Positions 1-5,691 of a stretch of 10,321 nucleotides of DNA are shown piece after piece; position 1 is the first letter of the stretch; each line of letters starts with the position of its first letter. A program made the position numbers and the translations under genes. The notes beneath the pieces are model-generated. The model did not search any database. It was not told where the DNA came from and worked only from the letters and a program-made list of their open reading frames with translations. The stretch is taken from contig CABUJL010000068.1 of assembly GCA_902491915.1 (NCBI GenBank), positions 1 to 10,321 of the forward strand, given 5' to 3'. This DNA comes from an uncultured Collinsella sp. (GTDB lineage: Bacteria > Actinomycetota > Coriobacteriia > Coriobacteriales > Coriobacteriaceae).

Positions 1-531
1 TAAAGACCGATGGGGTGTGGGTCATCGTTTGGGCTCAGCTCGATATTCAAGCGCGTGAGGCCGGATGGGATCCGCGCGCGGACGCGGGCGGCGAGGTCGG
101 ACGTGAAAGCCGGACCGCAGAGGTATCGAGCGCACGCGGCCAGGGCCTCGAGGGCGCCTGGCGGGTAGGGAGATCCGAGCATGAGGCAGGACAACGCGCA
201 GGCCCGCGAAAGGTTCACGAGCTCCCCCGCGACGCGGCTGGACCCTCGGCTGCCCCTCGTAAAGGATGCAGAAGACACGGTCGAGGTCCGACGGTTCGAC
301 CAGGCTGTACCGGCAGTCCGCGTACAGTGCGCAGCCCCTCCCGCGCGGGTCGCCGTCCGAGTCCTCATCCGGCTCATGATGGCGCACCTCAACCCAAAGG
401 CCCTCCAACACGTCGTCGAACCCGAAATCGAGCTCCGCCTGGACGCTCTCGCCGAGCGCATCGCCCAGGGCGAGCTCCGGCACCTTCGTCACACGGCCGT
501 CCAGCCACTCAATCTCTGTCATCGCGCGCAT
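1..531 (-). pseudogene. Unknown protein, frameshifted, runs to the window edge
   Basis: I do not recognise this protein. I chose the ATG at 531 (MRAMTEIEWLDG) because AAGGGG lies 8 nt upstream (540-545); ATGs at 552 and 522 are alternatives. The first ~100 residues are acidic and look real (VPELALGDALGESVQAELDF, then WVEVRHHEPDEDSDGDP). After GQPRVQPRR, at a five-C run at 224-228, this frame turns into Arg/Pro-rich nonsense typical of off-frame GC-rich DNA. The neighbouring frame then gives a plausible continuation (GELVNLSRACALSCLMLGSP, later GPAFTSDLAARVRARIPSGL) to position 1, where the last bases TA could start a stop codon. Removing one base of the run would join the halves into about 176 residues. 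It is either a 1-bp frameshift mutation or a sequencing error. No domain or signal peptide is evident. Confidence 0.5.
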
Positions 532-1031
532 GGTGCAAGCCCCTTCCGACACGGGATTGTCAGCTCAACCCGACCCTTACCCATACGGACGAACATAACT
601 CGCCAGGGGGAAGCCCCTGAAGGCCGTGCGCCACAACATGAGGCCGAATCCGCCCCGGCTGGACAGGCCAACAACGAAGGAGCACACGGAACCGGCGCGG
701 CGTTACAACCGTCCCGGCAAGCGTGTCACTTGGCCAAGTCATGATGCCGACAAACCCGGAAATGCTCCAACGGAGCGCCGAACGAGCGTAACAATATAAA
801 GCCGTGCAACACGTGTTGGACGACCGGAACATCCCAAACAAAGGCCTGTAGGTCCCACCTTCAAGCCCAATAGCAAAATGTGCATCAGCGGATTTGCAGC
901 GATACAAGTCTCAACCGTCACCATCACACCGCAGCGCGCCCAGTCCCACTCATCCTACTGCAAATGTCCCAGAACGAGAAAACGACCAGCTTAACATGCC
1001 AACCTTTATATCCGCACGCGCGTAATTCAAC
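532..1031. other. Gene-poor stretch, no supported coding region
   Basis: About 500 bases between two minus-strand genes. The open frames here have no ribosome binding site and a residue mix unlike a protein, so I call none. The only structure I noticed is a perfect 12-bp palindrome, CAACACGTGTTG, at 807-818. Base composition drifts from GC-rich at the left to more mixed near 1000, which fits old decayed accessory DNA. Confidence 0.5.
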
Positions 1032-1691
1032 TCATAAGGACCGGCTATCCCTTACCTGTGACACAATCTCAAACGCACAGAACAGAATCATCAGTCCAAT
1101 CATCGTATAAGAGGCAGCCGAATCTTCAAGCACTATTCCACAAAGAACAATCTCCGCGCAGCCAATAAGAACTGTTATCAGGCGCTCTGCCTTTTTGCTC
1201 TCGCCGCTCGCATAAAAAGGCGGCAAAGTGCACAAGATCACATATAGCCCGGGAAGGGAATACAGGATCGATAGTCCAAGTCCCCCATCAACCGCAGTGC
1301 TTTGCGTAAGAATCAACTGAACCCAAACGGCAATTATCACTGAGCAGGTTGTCGATAAAAGAAGACTAGAAATATAGCACGCAACAAAGTCCCGTCGCAT
1401 TCGAGCAGAGAAATCCGCGAACTCTCTTCGCCGCGTGGAAACAATAAGGTACACAGAAATTGCAATAGAACCAATCAGAGAAAACAGCGGAACAACCAGC
1501 AATTCAAGCTTATTACCCCATCGATCAACCACACCCCCACTCCAATGAGCGGGAATTGTATCAGGGAGGACTGACCAAGCCGCCCATAGAATCAGAAATG
1601 GAAGAATAGAGAGGATGAAAGATGATAACACTGCAGTAGTTTTTTTGAGGCTCTCATCGATTCCGCATCTCCTTGCGCGCCCACATTCCAC
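1032..1691 (-). CDS. DUF1648-domain multi-pass membrane protein
   Basis: A roughly 200-residue integral membrane protein with about six hydrophobic segments (near residues 20-42, 65-85, 105-130, 138-160, 168-186 and 190-210). After the first segment comes LPDTIPAHWSGGVVDRWGNK, the P-x-x-P-x-H-W-x-G signature of DUF1648, found in SdpI-like and other small bacterial membrane proteins. SdpI itself is an immunity protein in Bacillus, but that role cannot be carried over here. The open frame starts at a GTG (1691) with a poor binding site. A better-placed ATG at 1655-1657, behind AAGGAG (1669-1674), is one base out of frame because the A-run at 1640-1646 has 7 rather than 8 A. The gene is visibly less GC-rich than its neighbours, which suggests transfer. 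It is divergent from cassette C1. Confidence 0.7.
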   Translation of the reverse strand: MECGRARRCGIDESLKKTTAVLSSFILSILPFLILWAAWSVLPDTIPAHWSGGVVDRWGNKLELLVVPLFSLIGSIAISVYLIVSTRRREFADFSARMRRDFVACYISSLLLSTTCSVIIAVWVQLILTQSTAVDGGLGLSILYSLPGLYVILCTLPPFYASGESKKAERLITVLIGCAEIVLCGIVLEDSAASYTMIGLMILFCAFEIVSQVRDSRSL

Positions 1692-1705
1692 TCCGCCTTA
1701 AATCA

Positions 1706-1732
1706 AGTATACGTTTTGGAACGGGATGTCAC
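1706..1732 (-). promoter_or_regulatory. Candidate promoter of the DUF1648 gene
   Basis: On the minus strand, TATACT (1706-1711, one mismatch from TATAAT) lies 15 nt after GTGACA (1727-1732). The spacer is short for a sigma-70-type promoter. Transcription from here would start about 8 nt before the GTG at 1691, leaving almost no leader, but about 40 nt before the ATG at 1657, which favours the latter as the intended start. Confidence 0.3.
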
Positions 1733-1758
1733 TCCGAACGCCTTACCCTCTTAGTGTG

Positions 1759-1845
1759 AATGCCGCTGCGGCATTGTTGACTCATCCTTAGTAATCGCGT
1801 CTATCCTCTGCAGCATCAGCCAAAGCAATCCGAGAGGAGCCGCAC
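1759..1845 (+). promoter_or_regulatory. Upstream control region of cassette C1 (palindrome, promoter, RBS)
   Basis: A perfect inverted repeat AATGCCGC-T-GCGGCATT (1759-1775) ends 1 nt before TTGACT (1777-1782). A weak -10 candidate, TCTATC (1800-1805), follows after 17 nt, giving a leader of roughly 34 nt. A strong binding site, AGGAG (1835-1839), lies 6 nt before the ATG at 1846. The core TGCCGCwGCGGCA recurs at the same distance before cassette C3 and, mutated, before C2, so it may be an operator just upstream of the promoter. The palindrome is seen directly; its role is inferred. Confidence 0.45.
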
Positions 1846-2810
1846 ATGCATGCAGCGGAAATTCCTTTCGGGGGGGGGTATCTCCCAGATTTACCCGCCG
1901 CCCGAAGGGGCAGTCGACAGTCGAGTACGTACTGATCATCGCGATCATCGTCCTGGTGGTGCTGATCGCGGGACCGTGGGTCTCGTCGGCGATCACAAAC
2001 CAGTTCAACACGGTGGCGGGGACGCTCGGCAACGGAATCTCAAAGGGGATCTGGGAGTCGGGCGGCACGGGCGGCGGCAACGGGTCGTTGACCGACGCCG
2101 ACATCGTGGACCCCGTTCACGGGATAGCGTTCGCCGTGTACTCGGAGGACGACCACAGCCTCATGTTCTACAAGCGCCGCGGGGTCCCCAGAGTCGGTGA
2201 CATGCTCAACAGCCGCCGCGTGACGGCGGTGTATACGGGGTTCGAAAATGGATACGCCACCGCGACCGTGGGAAACGACGGCAAGACGACTGCCCCCTGG
2301 TGGCCTAACAGAAATAATATCGTGGCCGTAAAGGCCATTGACGATGGCATAGAAATCCACTCGTTGGCATTTTGCTTTCAGTACATGGAGAACTGCAAGA
2401 GCTTTGATCTGGCAAAGTTCGACATGTCGAACTGCACAAATCTGCAGCACGCATTCGCGTATTGCGGCAATGCGACTTCCTTCAGTATTTCAAGCTGGGA
2501 TACGTCCTCGGTCGTCGAATTCGACTCGGCGCTCAAAAACCTTTACAAGGTCGAGGAGATTGACATCTCCGGATGGTCGACGCGGAAAGCCGGCGATTTA
2601 CGTCTCCTTTTTTCCACCGACAGTTCGCTGAAAAGCGTGAAATTTGGACCAGGGTGGAAGACCTCAGATGTTATGGATATGCTCGGCATGTTTAGCTATT
2701 GCAAAAATCTAAACCTCGACTGTTCCGATTGGAATGTCCCAACCTATGCCAATCATAGTGACTTCAATCACTGCGCCCCCGGCGTTATCCTCCCGAAGGC
2801 GTGGCAGTAG
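1846..2810 (+). CDS. Cassette C1: pilin-like head with BspA-like leucine-rich domain, currently out of frame
   Basis: From about 1869 to the TAG at 2810 one open frame encodes a basic leader, a prepilin-like site PKG|QSTVE with Glu at +5, a hydrophobic helix (VEYVLIIAIIVLVVLIAG), a Gly-rich linker (GGTGGGNG) and a BspA-like (DUF285) domain. That domain has repeats such as FDLAKFDMSNCTNLQHAF, ISSWDTSSVVEFDSAL and DISGWSTRK. Such domains mediate surface binding in other bacteria; here I expect a pilus-linked adhesin. The frame does not join either start: the ATG at 1846 (with a good RBS) and the ATG at 1850 both run out of frame through the nine-G tract at 1870-1878. Ten G would connect the first ATG, eight G the second. 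One base is also missing just before the tract relative to C2 and C3. No 3' flank repeat follows, unlike C2 and C3. Confidence 0.7.
1870..1896 (+). promoter_or_regulatory. C1 nine-G tract plus hairpin inside the leader
   Basis: G9 at 1870-1878. Its last three G begin a stem, GGGTA (1876-1880), pairing with TACCC (1892-1896); a T-T mismatch at the next position would leave a 9-nt loop as in C2 and C3. It is a candidate slippage site within the leader, upstream of the cleavage motif, so a length change alters the frame without altering the mature protein. Confidence 0.5.
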
Positions 2811-2855
2811 GTCTGAAGAAACAAAACGGCAAGCAGTTTATGTGGCGCGGGCACC

Positions 2856-2955
2856 CGTGCCGCCGTTGCCTCAGCGGCACGTTACGGGCTAGTCGGTTCG
2901 ATTTAACGTACGCTCTGCATGCAATATCAATCCCCATGCGAAGGGCGTGTCGCAT
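2856..2955 (+). promoter_or_regulatory. Upstream control region of cassette C2, degenerate palindrome
   Basis: CGTTGCCTCAGCGGCACG (2864-2881) aligns with the palindrome of C3 but has one arm mutated. A neighbouring arm makes a new 8-bp inverted repeat, CGTGCCGC (2856-2863) with GCGGCACG (2874-2881). This could also act as a weak terminator for C1, although no T-run follows. The block TACGCT (2909-2914) matches C3 at the corresponding place. The binding site AAGGG (2941-2945) is poorly spaced, 10 nt from the first ATG and 14 nt from the second. Confidence 0.4.
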
Positions 2956-2980
2956 ATGCATGCAGCGGCAATTAACCTTC

Positions 2981-3008
2981 GGGGGGTGGGTATCTCCTAG
3001 GAATACCC
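2981..3008 (+). promoter_or_regulatory. C2 interrupted G-tract plus hairpin
   Basis: Six G, a T and three G (2981-2990). The stem GGGTAT (2988-2993) pairs perfectly with ATACCC (3003-3008) around a 9-nt loop. The interruption by T should make this tract less slippery than those of C1 and C3. Confidence 0.5.
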
Positions 3009-3230
3009 GCCTCCGAGGCCAAGGAGCCATCGAGTACGTTCTGGTCATCGCGATTATCGTCCTGGTTGTGATGATAGCCGGCCCTTGGGTCTCGTCGGCA
3101 ATCAGGAACCAGTTCAACACGGTGGCGGGAGTATTGGTAAACGGGACAGCAGGTGGGACTTGGGAACCGAGCGGTTCCGGCAGCGGTAACGGCGCGGGTT
3201 CCGCGACCGTCCAGGCGGCGCTCGCCAAGG

Positions 3231-3252
3231 ACGCGAAGGACACGCGAAGGAC
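3231..3252 (+). repeat. 11-bp perfect tandem duplication inside C2
   Basis: ACGCGAAGGAC occurs at 3231-3241 and again at 3242-3252, whereas C3 has a single copy at the same protein position (KDAKDWTL). The extra 11 bases shift the frame. Deleting either copy would restore it, so the change is in principle reversible. Confidence 0.9.
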
Positions 3253-3962
3253 TGGACCCTCGGTGAGCAGAAGGCAGTTGCCGAGGACATCGCCGCCAAG
3301 GGCGAGGCGTCGCCCGCCTACGCCAAGGCGAAGGCCGCGATGGATGCCGGCACCGAGTTCTCGATGAAGCTCGCCGATGGCAAGACGCTGACTTACCGCA
3401 TTATCGGCATCAATCATGATGACCCTGCAGGCGGCAAGGCGGGCCTCACGTTCCTCACCACCACGACGGGCATTTGGTCCCCCATGAACGCGATTGACAC
3501 CAACGCCGGCGGTTGGGAGAAGTCTGAACTCCGTCAGAAAATGAACTCCGGCAAGATCTGGAATCTGATGCCCTCCGATTTCCAGTCCAAGGTGAAGGCC
3601 GTCAAAAAGCTATCGAACAATGTCGGGGGCGGTGATGAGAACAAGAACGCCGCCGTGACGGCTACCTCGGACAAGCTGTTCCTGCTCAGCTACTCTGAGA
3701 TCGCCCCCCACCTCCTATTGGGCATCCTATCCCTGGACTTCCTCCGAGGGCACCCAGTACGAGGCCTTCAAAGGCAAGGTGACGGAGAACTATAATCCCA
3801 ACTCTGCCATTGCCATTGGCAGCGGTTGGTGGGAGCGTTCGGTGTTTCCGAACGCCTCGAAGGGCTTCCTCCATGTCGACAGCAGCGGCAATCCGTCGGA
3901 CAGCAACTCCGCGCCGGGCTGGTTTTGCGTCTCCCCCGCCTGGTGCTTCTAGCTTGTCTAGC

Positions 3963-4146
3963 GCAAAGCCCGCGTTACCCCGCGCGTGCTTTCTTTTGGC
4001 GACCGAACGAACGGCTTCAGGTTTATGGCACGGGTAGTCGGATTGAAGAGAAATGGGGTCATACAGCGGCTCTCAGAGCGCCTGCCGCACTCCCCCGCCA
4101 TTACCTCTGCTGCGTCCTCGTATAGAGTCCATCCTGCTTGGTGTTT
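3963..4146 (+). repeat. 3' flank repeat, copy after C2
   Basis: About 184 nt that align almost without gaps with 5692-5876 downstream of C3. They include a 31-nt identical core at 4060-4090 (matching 5790-5820) and the shared blocks CCGCCATTACCT and GAGTCCATCCTG. It begins at the terminator just after each stop codon, and I see no convincing gene in it. It marks C2 and C3 as copies of one duplicated unit and offers homology for recombination. Confidence 0.8.
3965..3997 (+). terminator. Imperfect terminator after C2
   Basis: AAAGC-C-CGCG (3965-3974) pairs with CGCG-T-GCTTT (3983-3992) with one mismatch, followed by TTTCTTTT. It is a degraded relative of the perfect hairpin after C3. Confidence 0.55.
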
Positions 4147-4214
4147 CGAGTTCGGGGCGTATACGGTGGGTGGATAATGGATTCACTTCGATGACGGCGT
4201 TTACGGGAGCGACC

Positions 4215-4442
4215 ATGGCGATGCGCGAGATCGCGGTCAAGTTCGATGAGGGCGAAATGGCCTTGATTCAGGGCCATGCGGACGCCACGGGCATGACCTT
4301 TTCCGAGTTCGTGAGAAGGGCCGCGTTCGAGAAGGCTGAGGACATGGCGGACATCGAGGCCTACAACGAGGCTTTGGACGGGGACGGCGGCACTCGCTAC
4401 CCGATGGAAGAGGTCGTGCGCATGGCGGTGGAGGCTGAGTGA
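4215..4442 (+). CDS. Orphan RelB/DUF6290-type antitoxin-like protein
   Basis: 75 residues, MAMREIAVKFDEGEMALIQG onward. It begins with a short beta-strand-like segment followed by helices containing GMTFSEFVRRAAFEKAED, the ribbon-helix-helix arrangement of DUF6290/RelB-like antitoxins, which bind DNA as dimers and neutralise a RelE/ParE-type ribonuclease partner. The C-terminal part (DIEAYNEALD, YPMEEVVRMA) is the usual toxin-binding tail. I chose the ATG at 4215 because GGGAG (4205-4209) lies 5 nt upstream; ATGs at 4191 and 4221 are in the same frame. No toxin gene follows: a terminator starts 46 nt after the stop. It lies between the C2 flank and the C3 control region, so it was inserted with or between the cassettes. 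Family is fairly sure, function as an antitoxin is inferred. Confidence 0.75.
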   Translation: MAMREIAVKFDEGEMALIQGHADATGMTFSEFVRRAAFEKAEDMADIEAYNEALDGDGGTRYPMEEVVRMAVEAE

Positions 4443-4487
4443 TTGTCCACACGCGTTGTCTGTCTCGGCTCTAAAGGCTTCTCTTGG

Positions 4488-4522
4488 GCGGGGTTCGGCT
4501 TATAGCCGGGTCCCGCTTTTTT
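4488..4522 (+). terminator. Rho-independent terminator after the antitoxin gene
   Basis: The outer stem GCGGG (4488-4492) pairs with CCCGC (4512-4516). The inner stem CGGCT (4496-4500) pairs with AGCCG (4504-4508) around TAT. Six T follow (4517-4522). This isolates the antitoxin gene from C3. Confidence 0.8.
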
Positions 4523-4643
4523 GCGGCTTTCAGTTGTCTTTCTGAAGGTATGAAATGGCTGCCTCGATATGAATACGGTCGGCATTCGAAGCGGACGTTA
4601 TAGCCGCGCTAATAGCGCATGACTTTCTCCCCTGCCGTCATCG

Positions 4644-4729
4644 TTGCCGCAGCGGCAAGACCGTTGCAAATACTTGGAATAGCCCTACGCTCGGCTCGTA
4701 TTGCAAACCCCGAATGAAGGGAGCCGTAT
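4644..4729 (+). promoter_or_regulatory. Upstream control region of cassette C3 (palindrome, RBS)
   Basis: TTGCCGC-A-GCGGCAA (4644-4658) shares the core TGCCGCwGCGGCA with C1 and ends 71 nt before the ATG, against 70 nt in C1. A weak promoter candidate, TTGCAA (4664-4669) with TACGCT (4686-4691) after 16 nt, sits in the same place relative to the palindrome and the start as in C1. The binding site AGGGAG (4718-4723) is 6 nt before the ATG at 4730. Confidence 0.45.
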
Positions 4730-5680
4730 ATGCATGCAGCGGCAATTAACCTTCGGGGGGGGGTCGCTTCTGAAACGACCCGCTTCCGAGGGCAATCAAT
4801 TATCGAGTACGTCCTGATCATTGCCGTCATCGGCCTGGTCATCGTGTTCGCGGGACCCGGCGTGGCCGGAGCCATCCGAAACCAGTCCAACCTGGTCGGC
4901 AACACGGTGAACAATGGGACGGTCGGCGGCGTCGAGGGAGGCGCGTCCGGTGGCGGCTCCGCAGGCGCCGATTCCGCGGCCGTCCAGGTGGCCATCGCCA
5001 AGGACGCGAAGGACTGGACCCTCGACGAGCAGGAGGCGGTTGCCAAAGACATTGCCAAGAACGGTACATCGTTTATCGCCTACGCCAAGGCCAAGGCCGC
5101 CATGGATGCCGGCACCAAGTTCTCGATGAAGCTGACCAATGGCAAGACGCTCGAGTACCGTATCATCGGCATCAACCACGACGACTTGGCCGATGGTAGC
5201 GGCATGGCAGGCTTGACGTTCGAGGCGACCGACTCTGCCTTGGGTAGCCAGAGAATGAACGCTACGGACACCAATGCCGGTGGTTGGGATAAGTCCGAGC
5301 TCCGTACCCGCCTCAACAGCGGTGACCTCTGGTTGCTCCTGCCCAGCGAGCTCCAGTCAAAGGTGAAACCCGTCACAAAGACAACCGATAACGTTGGCGG
5401 TAACGGGGGCGGTGCCCCCTCGGCGACGACCGACAAGGTTTTTCTGCTCTCGGCAACCGAAGTATACGGGGATATGCAATCTGACGGCATCCAGTACGAG
5501 TGCTACAAATCCAAGGGCGTGACGAGGTCGAACTATTCCGGTGCATCAGGCTATAGCCACTGGACTCGTTCCGTGAGACCGCGCAGCTCCACATCCTTTC
5601 GCTATGTTCAAAGCGGCGGTATTTGCTACAGCTACAGCGCGACGGACTCGTTTTATGTCCTCCCCGCTTTCTGCTTCTGA
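4730..5680 (+). CDS. Cassette C3: intact pilin-like head with DUF6273-like domain
   Basis: 316 residues, the only cassette readable from start to stop. Residues 1-21 form a basic leader (MHAAAINLRGGVASETTRFR plus G). RG|QSIIE with Glu at +5 matches class III / Flp-type prepilins cut by a prepilin peptidase. Residues 25-45 are the hydrophobic helix (IEYVLIIAVIGLVIVFAG). Residues 60-80 are a Gly/Ser linker, then a short Ala/Lys/Asp helix region (QVAIAKDAKDWTLDEQEAVA). From about 127 to the end is a DUF6273-like domain (FSMKLTNGKTLEYRIIGINH, NAGGWDKSELRTRLNSGDLW) closing with a WTRSV motif and LPAFCF. I expect a surface adhesin attached to a pilus or the membrane. The frame from the ATG at 4730 passes through nine G (4755-4763). 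The pilus assembly genes are not in this window, so export by that route is inferred. Confidence 0.85.
   Translation: MHAAAINLRGGVASETTRFRGQSIIEYVLIIAVIGLVIVFAGPGVAGAIRNQSNLVGNTVNNGTVGGVEGGASGGGSAGADSAAVQVAIAKDAKDWTLDEQEAVAKDIAKNGTSFIAYAKAKAAMDAGTKFSMKLTNGKTLEYRIIGINHDDLADGSGMAGLTFEATDSALGSQRMNATDTNAGGWDKSELRTRLNSGDLWLLLPSELQSKVKPVTKTTDNVGGNGGGAPSATTDKVFLLSATEVYGDMQSDGIQYECYKSKGVTRSNYSGASGYSHWTRSVRPRSSTSFRYVQSGGICYSYSATDSFYVLPAFCF
4755..4781 (+). promoter_or_regulatory. C3 nine-G tract plus hairpin
   Basis: G9 at 4755-4763. The stem GGGTCG (4761-4766) pairs perfectly with CGACCC (4776-4781) around a 9-nt loop. Compared with C2, two of the six pairs are changed on both arms (A-T to C-G and T-A to G-C), which keeps the stem. 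Confidence 0.55.
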
Positions 5681-5691
5681 TCTCTTTCATC

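Larger units (their letters stand above)
2956..3952 (+). pseudogene. Cassette C2: pilin-like head with DUF6273-like domain, broken by frameshifts
   Basis: The parts match C3: leader, LRG|QGAIE cleavage motif, hydrophobic helix (IEYVLVIAIIVLVVMIAGP), Gly/Ser linker (GSGSGNGAG), then a DUF6273-like domain (FSMKLADGKTLTYRIIGINH) ending SPAWCF at a TAG (3950-3952). Three defects are visible. First, the ATG at 2956 meets TAG at 2998-3000, because the G-tract is GGGGGGTGGG, one base longer than in C3; the overlapping ATG at 2960 is in frame with the pilin. Second, an 11-bp tandem duplication (3231-3252) shifts the frame, so translation from 2960 ends near 3367 after an Arg/Pro-rich tail. Third, a six-C run (3704-3709), where five C would read through, shifts it back. 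The two internal shifts cancel. It may be a decayed copy, a silent donor, or a reversible contingency allele. Confidence 0.75.

Noticed and set aside
15..620. Long plus-strand open frame at the left edge
   Set aside because: Arg/Pro/Gly-rich antisense product of the GC-rich minus-strand gene, without a ribosome binding site; not protein-like.
560..907. Minus-strand open frame of 115 codons in the gene-poor stretch
   Set aside because: No binding site, no recognisable domain, residue mix rich in Cys/Arg/Ser without pattern; could be a decayed gene but cannot be supported.
1850..2200. Plus-strand frame from the second ATG of C1 running 116 codons
   Set aside because: It opens with a real start, but after the G-tract it reads the pilin region off frame as a His/Arg-rich product; it is the out-of-phase reading of C1, not a separate gene.
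4053..4214. Upstream extension of the antitoxin frame into the flank repeat
   Set aside because: The extension is low-complexity and lacks an RBS, while ATG 4215 has one at good spacing.
1870..4763. Programmed ribosomal frameshifting as the main explanation of the G-tracts
   Set aside because: The hairpin starts within or directly at the tract, leaving no 5-8 nt spacer typical of such sites, and C3 needs no shift. Kept only as an alternative to slippage-based phase variation.
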